Source: HGM13006 sp964514175 (lineage in GTDB: Bacteria > Bacillota > Clostridia > Oscillospirales > Oscillospiraceae). Taken from it: a DNA stretch of 54,754 nucleotides. Both the position numbers and the translations under genes were made by a program. Positions 31,913-39,409 of the stretch are shown in pieces (position 1 is the first letter of the stretch; every line of letters begins with the position of its first letter). The stretch lies in the NCBI GenBank assembly GCA_964514175.1, contig CAZEPQ010000002.1, positions 1-54,754 on the forward strand, in the 5' to 3' direction. The notes under the pieces are model-generated. The model ran no database searches, had not been told where the DNA came from, and saw only the letters and a list, made by a program, of their open reading frames with translations.

Positions 31913-33148
31913 ATGAAAACTTCCAAAAGATTGCTCGCAATGCTTCTGACCATTGCTATGGTCATGTGCATGTTTGCAGGCTGCGGCAGCGACGCTGCAA
32001 CCGCATCTGCCGAGACCGCTGCTTCCGAGGCTGCTGCCTCCACCGCTGCCGCTTCCGGCGACAACGTCGTAAAGATCGGCGTGTTTGAGCCCTCCACCGG
32101 TGACAACGGCGCCGGCGGCAAGCAGGAGATCCTGGGCATGCAGTATGCCAACAAGGAAACTCCCACCGTGGAAATCGGCGGCGTTACCTACACCGTAGAG
32201 CTCGAGATCGTTGACAACGCTTCCTCCACCGAGAAGGCTCCCTCCGCAGCACAGCAGCTGGTTTCCTCCGGCGTTTCCGTGGTGCTGGGTTCCTACGGTT
32301 CCGGCGTTTCCATCGCAGCTTCTGACGTCTTCAAGAACGGCGGCGTTCCCGCCATCGGCGTCTCCTGCACCAACCCCCAGGTCACTGAGGGCAACGATCA
32401 CTACTTCCGCATCTGCTTCCTGGATCCCTTCCAGGGCACCGTTCTTGCAAACTTCGCTCACGGCGATCTGGCCGGCACCAAGGCTTACTGCCTGGCTAAG
32501 CTGGGCGACGACTACTCCGTCGGCGTTTGCAACTACTTCATGGAAGCTTTCGAGGCTCTGGGCGGCACCGTCGTTTACGAGACCTTCCCCGAGGGCAACT
32601 CTGACTTCACCTCTTACATCACCAACGCTACCAGCCAGGGCTGCGACATCTTCTTCGCTCCCGTTTCCATCGAGGCTGCAGCAAACATCATCAAGCAGGC
32701 TGATTCTCAGGGTCTGAACATGCCCATCCTGGCATCCGACACCTGGTATTCCAACGTTGTCTCCGCTGCTGCTGTTGGCACCAGCCTGGACATCTATGTT
32801 ACCACCTTCTATCAGGAAGGCGCTTCCCCCGCATTTGACGAGGGCTTCAAGGGTTGGCTGAACTCCGATTCCACCGCCCTTACCAACAACGGCGGCAACG
32901 ATCAGTTGGCTTCCGTTTCCGCACTGGGCTATGACGCTTACTATGTGGCTCTCGAGGCTCTGAAGGCTGCCGGTTCCACCGATGCCGCTGCTGTTCAGGC
33001 TGCACTTCCCTCCGTCAGCTACACCGGCGTTACCGGCGCGATCGCTTTCGATGAGATCGGCGACGCAAAGCGTGACACCGCATTCATCACCACCTGCAGC
33101 ACCGAGGACGCAACCTGGTCCCTGGTTCGTGAGCAGAGCGTAGAATAA
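31913..33148 (+). CDS. livJ: Branched-chain amino acid ABC transporter, substrate-binding lipoprotein
   Basis: 411 residues. A lipoprotein signal ends FAGC with Cys 24 as the lipid site, followed by an Ala/Ser/Thr-rich linker of about 25 residues. The type I periplasmic-binding fold starts at VVKIGVFEPSTGDNGAGGKQ and includes LVSSGVSVVLGSYGS, FRICFLDPFQG and a C-terminal arm typical of LivJ/LivK. It captures leucine, isoleucine, valine or related substrates and passes them to LivHM. The stop is followed by two hairpins and then livH. Confidence 0.93.
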   Translation: MKTSKRLLAMLLTIAMVMCMFAGCGSDAATASAETAASEAAASTAAASGDNVVKIGVFEPSTGDNGAGGKQEILGMQYANKETPTVEIGGVTYTVELEIVDNASSTEKAPSAAQQLVSSGVSVVLGSYGSGVSIAASDVFKNGGVPAIGVSCTNPQVTEGNDHYFRICFLDPFQGTVLANFAHGDLAGTKAYCLAKLGDDYSVGVCNYFMEAFEALGGTVVYETFPEGNSDFTSYITNATSQGCDIFFAPVSIEAAANIIKQADSQGLNMPILASDTWYSNVVSAAAVGTSLDIYVTTFYQEGASPAFDEGFKGWLNSDSTALTNNGGNDQLASVSALGYDAYYVALEALKAAGSTDAAAVQAALPSVSYTGVTGAIAFDEIGDAKRDTAFITTCSTEDATWSLVREQSVE

Positions 33149-33164
33149 TCCAAACACTGAAACA

Positions 33165-33188
33165 CCGGAGACCCTTCGGGGTCTCCGG
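33165..33188 (+). terminator. UUCG-capped hairpin, partial terminator after livJ
   Basis: A perfect 10-bp stem (33165-33174 with 33179-33188) has a TTCG tetraloop. No T-run follows, so it probably stabilises the livJ message or gives partial termination and so favours binding protein over permease. Confidence 0.7.
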
Positions 33189-33221
33189 GTCTCCCCGGGG
33201 CAGCGTTCCCCTTATTTTTCA

Positions 33222-33274
33222 TTTGGGCTGCCTCGAAAGAAACCGGCTCTTGGTGTCTTTCGAGACAGCTCAAA
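33222..33274 (+). other. Second long hairpin between livJ and livH
   Basis: A 19-base imperfect stem (33222-33240 with 33256-33274) has a 15-base loop. It ends about 10 bases before the livH ribosome site AGGAGG. Confidence 0.6.
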
Positions 33275-33296
33275 TCACATTTTAGGAGGTTTATCC

Positions 33297-34211
33297 ATGA
33301 GTGTTGTGCTTCCCTATCTTCTGTCGGGTATTTCCGTTGGAGGCCAATATGCACTGATCGCCATAGGCTATACCATGGTCTATGGTATCCTGCGTCTTAT
33401 CAACTTTGCCCACGGCGATGTATTTATGGTCGCAGGCGTCATGATGGTCTATATGTCCACCGTCCTGCCCTGGTATGTTGCCATGCCCCTGATGCTGGTA
33501 CTGACCGTAATCATCGGCTTTGCCATTGAGCGTGTGGCCTACAAGCCCCTGCGTTCGGCTCCCCGTATGTCCATTATGATCTCTGCCATCGGCGTCAGCT
33601 ACCTGCTGCAGAATCTGGCTGCCTATATCACCGGCGGTCTTTCCCAGCAGTATCCCACCATCCCCTTCATCTCTGAAACCGTCAGCATCGGCCCCGCAAG
33701 CACCAAGGTGGTCACCTTGGTAACCCCTGTGCTGGTCATTATTCTGGTGGTGGCTCTGGTCATGCTGATCAACCACACCAAGGTTGGTATGGCTATGCGG
33801 GCCGTAGCCAAAGACTATGACACCGCACAGCTTATGGGGATCAAGATCAATACCGTCATCAGTGCCACCTTTGTCATTGGCTCCTTCCTAGCTGCCATCG
33901 GTTCCGTGCTGTACTTCTCCAACTACACCGGCGTTACATACACCTCCGGTTCCATGCCTGGTCTAAAGGCCTTCGTCGCCGCGGTATTTGGCGGCATCGG
34001 CTCCATTCCTGGTGCTGTCATCGGTGCGTTTATCATCGGCATCTGTGAAAACCTGGTCAAAGGTCTGGAGACCATGCTCTCTGTGGCAGGCATCCACCTG
34101 AATCTGGGTCTGGCTACCTTCTCCGACGCAGTCACCTTCGCCATTCTGATCATCATTCTGGTCGTCAAGCCCACCGGTCTGTTCGGTGAGAAGGCCACCG
34201 AGAAAGTTTGA
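33297..34211 (+). CDS. livH: Branched-chain amino acid ABC permease LivH
   Basis: 304 residues with about eight membrane helices. LPYLLSGISVGGQYALIAIGYT at the start, RLINFAHGDVFMVAG, the coupling region MRAVAKDYDTAQLMGIKIN and a glycine-rich GSMPGLKAFVAAVFGGIGSIPGA are characteristic. It forms the channel with LivM. The ribosome site is AGGAGG. Confidence 0.95.
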   Translation: MSVVLPYLLSGISVGGQYALIAIGYTMVYGILRLINFAHGDVFMVAGVMMVYMSTVLPWYVAMPLMLVLTVIIGFAIERVAYKPLRSAPRMSIMISAIGVSYLLQNLAAYITGGLSQQYPTIPFISETVSIGPASTKVVTLVTPVLVIILVVALVMLINHTKVGMAMRAVAKDYDTAQLMGIKINTVISATFVIGSFLAAIGSVLYFSNYTGVTYTSGSMPGLKAFVAAVFGGIGSIPGAVIGAFIIGICENLVKGLETMLSVAGIHLNLGLATFSDAVTFAILIIILVVKPTGLFGEKATEKV

Positions 34212-34221
34212 GGTGGTAATT

Positions 34222-35469
34222 ATGCTGAAAGCTATGGAAAACAAACGCGGCAAGCTCATTACTGCCGTCATCATCCTGGCAGTCTATCTGTTTGTAGGCA
34301 TCGGCGAAAAGATGGCTCCCGCTTCCTGGGCCATGCTGTTCACCGTACTGAAAAAAGGCTCCATCTACGCCCTGATTGCAGTCTCCATGAACCTGCTCAA
34401 CGGCTTTACCGGCCTGTTCTCCCTCGGTCAGGCAGGCTTCATGCTGCTGGGTGCTTACGCCTATGGTATCTTTACCATCCCTGTGGCTGACCGTGCCTCC
34501 GTCTATCAGTATTACGATGGCGGTCTTGTTCAGTTCTCCCTGCCCGTTCCTGTGGCACTGATCCTGGCCGGACTTGTGGCAGCAGCCTTTGCATTCCTGA
34601 TTGGTCTGCCTGTCCTGCGCCTCAAGAGCGACTATCTGGCAATCGCCACCCTGGGCTTTGCTGAGATCATCCGTGCGATTTTCCAGTGGGACGCACTGGG
34701 TCCCATCACCAACGGCTCCAACCTGCTGCGGAAATTCCCCGTATTCCAGTCCACCCTGGCCTATTTCATCGTGGTGGGCATCTGCATCGCTTTGATCCTG
34801 CTGCTGATCAATTCCTCTTACGGTCGCGCCTTTAAGGCCATCCGCGAGGACGAGATCGCTGCGGAGGCCATGGGCATCAACCTGGCCCGCCACAAGATGC
34901 TGTCCTTCTGCATTTCTTCCTTCTTCGCTGGAATCGGCGGCGCACTGCTGGCTATGTATCAGACCTCCGCCCAGGCAGCCATCTTCAAGTCTGCCATGAC
35001 CTATGAGATCCTGCTGATCGTGGTCATCGGCGGCATTGGCTCCATTTCCGGCTCCGTCATCGCCTCCTTCCTGTATATTGCCTGCTCCGAATGGTGGCTC
35101 CGCTTCCTGGACCAGGAGACCATCCTTCAGCCCCAGGGCCGCATGACCTTCATCATTGTTCTGGCTGTGATCTTTGTGGCACTGCTGGCTATGATGGTAT
35201 ACCGTCTGGTGAAGCCCAAGGATAAGGGCCGGTTCCGTTACGGCGTGGGCGCAGGTGTTTGTGCCGCAGCCCTTGGATGGGTCATATACTTCGCTGCCAG
35301 CGGTCAGACCAAGGTACCTCTGCTCCGCAGCGGCTTCCGTATGGTGGTATTCTCCATCATCATTATGATTATCGTGCTGTTCTTCAGCACCGGTCTCATG
35401 GGCACCAGAGAGCTACCGGATCTCTTTAAAAAACGAGCCAAAGAAATTGCTGAGGAGGTGGCGAAATGA
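34222..35469 (+). CDS. livM: Branched-chain amino acid ABC permease LivM, with extra C-terminal membrane segment
   Basis: 415 residues from ATG 34222 behind GAGGTGG. Typical LivM blocks are MNLLNGFTGLFSLGQAGFML, LRLKSDYLAIATLGFAEI, the coupling helix AIREDEIAAEAMGIN and GGIGSISGSVI. The usual final helix begins RMTFIIVL at about 307 and FRMVVFSIII at about 372; between them are about 65 extra residues with an additional hydrophobic pair, so the protein is longer than the common 300-360. Its last codons overlap livG (ATGA). Confidence 0.93.
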   Translation: MLKAMENKRGKLITAVIILAVYLFVGIGEKMAPASWAMLFTVLKKGSIYALIAVSMNLLNGFTGLFSLGQAGFMLLGAYAYGIFTIPVADRASVYQYYDGGLVQFSLPVPVALILAGLVAAAFAFLIGLPVLRLKSDYLAIATLGFAEIIRAIFQWDALGPITNGSNLLRKFPVFQSTLAYFIVVGICIALILLLINSSYGRAFKAIREDEIAAEAMGINLARHKMLSFCISSFFAGIGGALLAMYQTSAQAAIFKSAMTYEILLIVVIGGIGSISGSVIASFLYIACSEWWLRFLDQETILQPQGRMTFIIVLAVIFVALLAMMVYRLVKPKDKGRFRYGVGAGVCAAALGWVIYFAASGQTKVPLLRSGFRMVVFSIIIMIIVLFFSTGLMGTRELPDLFKKRAKEIAEEVAK

Positions 35470-36308
35470 GCGAGAATATCCTTCATGTTGAAAACGTCAC
35501 CATGCAGTTCGGCGGCGTCGTGGCAGTGAATAACCTGTCTCTGGATGTAAATAAGGGTGAGATCGTGGCCCTCATCGGCCCCAACGGTGCTGGTAAGACC
35601 ACCGCCTTCAACTGCATCACCGGCGTCTACGAGCCCACCAACGGTCTGGTATCCTTCATGGGCACCCCCATGGTTGAGAACCATCCCCAGGGCAAGATGA
35701 AGAAGCAGTATTTCGGCGAAAATGCCGACATGTATAAGCAGATCATCAGCCCTACCCCGGATAAAATCACCAAACTGGGCATCGCCCGTACCTTCCAGAA
35801 CATTCGTCTGTTCTCCAACCTTACCGTATTTGACAACGTACTGATCGCAAAGCACATGCGTGCCAAGCACAACGTCTTCTCCTCCACCCTGCGGCTGAGC
35901 CACAAGGAGGAAAAGCGGATGCGTGAGGAGACCGAAGCCCTGCTGGTAGAGCAGAATCTGCTGCATCTGAAAGATGAAATTGCCAGTTCCCTGCCCTACG
36001 GCATTCAGCGCCGCCTGGAGATCGCCCGTGCCCTTGCCACCGATCCCAAGCTGCTGCTTCTGGACGAACCTGCGGCAGGCATGAACCCCCAGGAGACCCA
36101 GGAACTGACGGACTTCATCAAGGAGATCCGTGACAAGTACGATCTCACCATTTTTATGATTGAGCACCACATGGATCTGGTCATGCAGATTTCCGACCGC
36201 ATTTATGTACTGGACTTCGGCAAGCTCATCGCTTCCGGCAATCCCACTGAAATTCAGAGCAACCAGCGTGTCATCGACGCTTATTTGGGGGTGGACACCG
36301 ATGCTTAA
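35466..36308 (+). CDS. livG: Branched-chain amino acid ABC ATPase LivG
   Basis: 280 residues. Walker A GPNGAGKTT at about 38-46, the Q-loop ARTFQNIRLF, a helical insertion with charged residues, the signature-like SSLPYGIQRRLEIARAL, Walker B LLLLDEPAAGMNP and H-loop IEHHMDL are all present. The insertion between Walker A and the Q-loop (VENHPQGKMKKQYFGENADM) is longer than in standard LivG. It pairs with LivF. Confidence 0.95.
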   Translation: MSENILHVENVTMQFGGVVAVNNLSLDVNKGEIVALIGPNGAGKTTAFNCITGVYEPTNGLVSFMGTPMVENHPQGKMKKQYFGENADMYKQIISPTPDKITKLGIARTFQNIRLFSNLTVFDNVLIAKHMRAKHNVFSSTLRLSHKEEKRMREETEALLVEQNLLHLKDEIASSLPYGIQRRLEIARALATDPKLLLLDEPAAGMNPQETQELTDFIKEIRDKYDLTIFMIEHHMDLVMQISDRIYVLDFGKLIASGNPTEIQSNQRVIDAYLGVDTDA

Positions 36309-37011
36309 AATTGAAAATCTTGTAGTAAACTACGGCGGCATCGAGGCCGTCAAGGGCGTTTCTCTGGAAGTCCCCGACGGTTCCATCGTCACCCTGGTAG
36401 GCGCCAACGGCGCCGGCAAGTCCACCACCCTTCGTTCCATCGTCGGTCTGGTCAAGGCCAAGAGTGGCTCCATCACCCTGGACGGGGAAGAGCTGCTGGG
36501 TCAGGACACCACGGACATTGTGAAAAAGGGCATCACCCTGGTTCCTGAGGGCCGTAAGGTATTTCCCGACATGACCGTTCTTGAGAACCTGAAAATCGGC
36601 GCCTATCTCCGCAAGGATAACCTGAAGGACGACATCGACCATGTCTATGACCTGTTCCCCCGCCTGAAGGAACGTTACAAGCAGATAGCCGGTACCCTCT
36701 CTGGCGGTGAGCAGCAGATGCTGGCCGTTGGTCGTGCCCTCATGTCCAAGCCGAAGATCATTATGATGGATGAACCCTCTCTGGGTCTGGCTCCCATCAT
36801 TGTTCAGGGCATCTTTGAGATCATCCGAGAGATCAACAAGCAGGGCACCACCGTTCTTCTCATTGAGCAGAACGCCAACATGGCCCTGAAAACCGCCAAC
36901 TATGGCTATGTCATGGAGACGGGCCACATCTCTCTGGAAGGCCCCGGTCAGGAGCTTCTCGCCAACGAGCGGGTCAAGGAGCTTTACCTGGGCAAATCCA
37001 AACAGGGATAA
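36301..37011 (+). CDS. livF: Branched-chain amino acid ABC ATPase LivF
   Basis: 236 residues from ATG 36301, overlapping the livG end by 8 bases. Walker A GANGAGKST, VPEGRKVFPDMTVLENL, the signature LSGGEQQMLAVGRAL and Walker B IIMMDEPSLGLAP are complete. The longer frame starting at 36160 overlaps livG out of frame and is not the gene. A terminator follows. Confidence 0.95.
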   Translation: MLKIENLVVNYGGIEAVKGVSLEVPDGSIVTLVGANGAGKSTTLRSIVGLVKAKSGSITLDGEELLGQDTTDIVKKGITLVPEGRKVFPDMTVLENLKIGAYLRKDNLKDDIDHVYDLFPRLKERYKQIAGTLSGGEQQMLAVGRALMSKPKIIMMDEPSLGLAPIIVQGIFEIIREINKQGTTVLLIEQNANMALKTANYGYVMETGHISLEGPGQELLANERVKELYLGKSKQG

Positions 37012-37018
37012 AAATTTT

Positions 37019-37050
37019 ACCGGGACGCAGATGCGTCCCGGTTTTACTTT
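37019..37050. terminator. Bidirectional terminator, livF / XRE-TPR
   Basis: A perfect 11-bp stem (37019-37029 with 37032-37042) is followed by TTTACTTTTT on the plus strand and T-rich sequence on the other. Confidence 0.85.
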
Positions 37051-37051
37051 T

Positions 37052-38020
37052 TCACGGTGTAGTTCTTCCCATAGCTGCGCCCCTGAGTTTTTCTGTCAGC
37101 TCCCGAATCTTTTCCTCAGGCTCCCGGGTCTCTACTCCAATATCATACCCCTTCTCCCCCAGCCACTTACAAATTCCCCGGTACTCCTCAATTGCCTTTT
37201 CATACTGTCCCACCTGTTCATAGGCATATGCCTTGGAGAACCGTCCATCAACATAGTCATCATTGAGCAAAATCGCCCTGTCCCAGTATGCTATAGCTTC
37301 TTCATACCGTTCAAGGCCTTGAAATCCACCCAAAATATCACCAATGGCAATCAGAACAGACGGGTTATCCGGGGCAAGCTGCTCCGCTTTATACATGTAG
37401 GGTAAGGCCTCCTCTGCCCGACGTGCATAGAGCAGCGCCCAAATTACCGCCATATAGGCCTCCACATTTTCCGGCTCCTGTTCCAACCACGCTTTCCAGC
37501 GGTCTACCGCTTCATCCGCCTGACCTGTCATGCTATAGAGCAAAGAAATTTGCTGATGGGTCTGGAACCAGTAATGATCTCGACGTTTTTCTCCGTTTTC
37601 CAACGCCTTTTCATAATACTTCAGGGCCATATCCAGATCTCTCCGTGCCCGAACATTGTATAGATACCCATACATCATATAGTCCTCTGTGGCAGCTTCG
37701 CCACACAAAAGCACATCATTGTAGGCAGAAATAGCTTTTTGAAAATCTTCCTCTGTTCCGCCCTCCTCATAAATTGCCGAAAGTCTTGCCCGGTAGGAAC
37801 CATATCCGGATTGTTGTTTGTATTTGCCGGCCCCCAACAGTTCATCCGTGGTAATATGAAAACATGCGGCAATGTCTGCCAGAAGAGATATATCCGGCGC
37901 CGTCACATTCTGCTCCCATTTCGACACTGCCTGTGCCGAAACGCCAAGCTGCCGTGCCAATTTTTCCTGGGTCAGATGATTCCCCTGCCGCAGGACTTTG
38001 ATTTTTTCGCCTATGGTCAT
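37052..38020 (-). CDS. XRE-family regulator with TPR repeats
   Basis: 322 residues from ATG 38018-38020 behind GGAGG. An XRE helix-turn-helix (residues 4-60: LRQGNHLTQEKLARQLGVSAQAVSKWEQN) is followed by several tetratricopeptide-like repeats (DLDMALKYYEKALENGE, YEEAIAYWDRAILLNDDY, QYEKAIEEYRGICKWLG). This layout is used by peptide- or protein-sensing regulators. No adjacent small peptide gene is obvious. It has its own promoter upstream. Confidence 0.85.
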   Translation of the reverse strand: MTIGEKIKVLRQGNHLTQEKLARQLGVSAQAVSKWEQNVTAPDISLLADIAACFHITTDELLGAGKYKQQSGYGSYRARLSAIYEEGGTEEDFQKAISAYNDVLLCGEAATEDYMMYGYLYNVRARRDLDMALKYYEKALENGEKRRDHYWFQTHQQISLLYSMTGQADEAVDRWKAWLEQEPENVEAYMAVIWALLYARRAEEALPYMYKAEQLAPDNPSVLIAIGDILGGFQGLERYEEAIAYWDRAILLNDDYVDGRFSKAYAYEQVGQYEKAIEEYRGICKWLGEKGYDIGVETREPEEKIRELTEKLRGAAMGRTTP

Positions 38021-38061
38021 GGTAACTTCCTCCTTGAAAGCTTTTCTGTGGCCACATCCAC

Positions 38062-38089
38062 ATTGTATCAGATTTTCAAAGAAAGACAA
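38062..38089 (-). promoter_or_regulatory. Promoter of the XRE-TPR gene
   Basis: On the minus strand TTGTCT (38084-38089) and TACAAT (38062-38067) are 16 bases apart, 40 bases before the ATG. Confidence 0.75.
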
Positions 38090-38178
38090 TGACGAGAACA
38101 GACGGCATTCTGTAGCCATTTGGTTGTGCGCTCCGGTGCGTTTTCGCCGAAAAATTTCCGTTTATCGAGCTTTTCCTT

Positions 38179-38258
38179 CCGGCGGGCTGAGGTCAGCCCG
38201 CCCTACGCCAAGCCATCCGGCTATGCATACCTGTAGGGCGGCTTGCCCTCAAGCCGCC
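38179..38258. repeat. Two REP-like hairpins in the 38090-38345 gap
   Basis: The first hairpin is GGCGGGCTGAGGTCAGCCCG (38180 on) running into CCCTAC, which is GTAGGGCGGGCTG on the minus strand. The second starts GTAGGGCGGCTTG at 38233 and has GGCGGCTTG facing CAAGCCGCC. They are in opposite orientation to each other. The remaining gap contains no gene. Confidence 0.6.
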
Positions 38259-38347
38259 GTCCACAGTACGATCGCGCCGAAAGCCTGTTGCGTTTGAAGC
38301 AGCTTCCCCCAGGTGCCCCCCTTGGCGGTACTTATGTCGAATAAACT

Positions 38348-38381
38348 CCGCCCCGGAATGAATCAAGGCATTCCGGGGCGG
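38348..38381 (-). terminator. Terminator of the thioredoxin reductase gene
   Basis: A perfect 13-bp stem (38348-38360 with 38369-38381) with an 8-base loop follows the stop codon. On the minus strand AGTTTATT comes next. Confidence 0.8.
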
Positions 38382-38395
38382 CTGTATTTCTTCAA

Positions 38396-39301
38396 TTACT
38401 GATTAAGCTGTAGCTCTCTGCCTGCCAGCTCTGCTGCCACAGCACCGTCGGCAAGGGCTGTCACGATCTGACGAATCTCCTTGGTACGAACATCGCCGGC
38501 TGCAAAAATTCCAGGAACAGAGGTACGGCAATCCTCCCCAGCTACGATATAGCCGGAAGCATCGGTCTCCACCACGCCCTCATACAGGGCCTTTTCTGGG
38601 CTGAGGCCAATGGCCACAAACACGCCGCTGACCGCCAGAGTGCGCTCCGTGCCCTTTTCACTCACCACAATGGCATTCACCTTGTTCTCGCCCCGGATCT
38701 CCACCACGTTGGACTCAAACAGGATCTCGATGTTCTCCTGCTGACGAACCCGGTCCTGAAGCACTTCCTGCCCCCGGAACCCATCTTTCCGCACCACCAG
38801 ATACACTTTCTCACAGATTGCGGAGAGATACAGGGCGTCCTCCAGGGCGGTGTTGCCACCGCCAACCACGGCTACGGTCTGTCCCCGGAAAAAGGCTCCG
38901 TCGCAGACGGCACACCAGCCCACGCCCCGACCGGAATACTTTTCCTCTCCCGGCACGTTCAGCTTCCGCCGCTTGACGCCCATGGCAAGGATGATTTTCT
39001 TTGCCTGATAGCAACTGTTTTCCGTGCAAATTTCAATAAAGCCCTCCTGCGGATTCAGCTTTGTCACCTTTTCGTAGCAGGTCTCTGGATTCATGGCCTC
39101 CACCTGCTGAGAAAACCGCATGGCCAGCTCCCAGCCCTCCGCATCGGGAGACCCGGGCATATTTTCAATCACAGAGGTCTCCGCCATCTGTCCGCCAAAC
39201 ATCTTCTCCTCAAAAATCATGGTTTTCCGCCCGGCCCGCAGGCTGTAAAGTGCCGCAGTCATTCCAGCAGGGCCACCGCCGATTACACAAACGTCATACA
39301 T
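38396..39301 (-). CDS. trxB: Thioredoxin reductase-like FAD-dependent disulfide reductase
   Basis: 301 residues, typical length. The FAD motif VCVIGGGPAGMTAALY is at the N-terminus, the redox-active CAVC pair is at 130-133 and the NADPH motif VAVVGGGNTALEDALYL follows; the C-terminal FAD block is GIFAAGDVRTKEIRQIVTALADG. CAVC differs from the more common CATC, so the donor partner is not certain. No thioredoxin gene lies nearby. The -10 TATAAT on the minus strand is at 39331-39336, with a weak -35. Confidence 0.92.
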   Translation of the reverse strand: MYDVCVIGGGPAGMTAALYSLRAGRKTMIFEEKMFGGQMAETSVIENMPGSPDAEGWELAMRFSQQVEAMNPETCYEKVTKLNPQEGFIEICTENSCYQAKKIILAMGVKRRKLNVPGEEKYSGRGVGWCAVCDGAFFRGQTVAVVGGGNTALEDALYLSAICEKVYLVVRKDGFRGQEVLQDRVRQQENIEILFESNVVEIRGENKVNAIVVSEKGTERTLAVSGVFVAIGLSPEKALYEGVVETDASGYIVAGEDCRTSVPGIFAAGDVRTKEIRQIVTALADGAVAAELAGRELQLNQ

Positions 39302-39371
39302 ATCCCATATCCTCCTTATTATTTGCCTTTATTATACCACAGGCCATAATTTTTACTGTGATTTTGTTACA

Positions 39372-39404
39372 AAAGCGCCCAAAATCCTGGATTTCGGGCG
39401 CTTT
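39372..39404 (-). terminator. Terminator of glutamine synthetase gene
   Basis: Near-perfect arms AAAGCGCCC (39372-39380) and GGGCGCTTT (39396-39404) with an inner AAAATCC/GGATTT pairing lie just after the stop codon and are T-rich on the minus strand. Confidence 0.85.
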
Positions 39405-39409
39405 ATATA

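Noticed and set aside
31865..33157. 430-codon minus-strand frame opposite livJ
   Set aside because: Gly/Val/Ala-rich shadow of a GC-rich gene; the plus-strand gene is certain.
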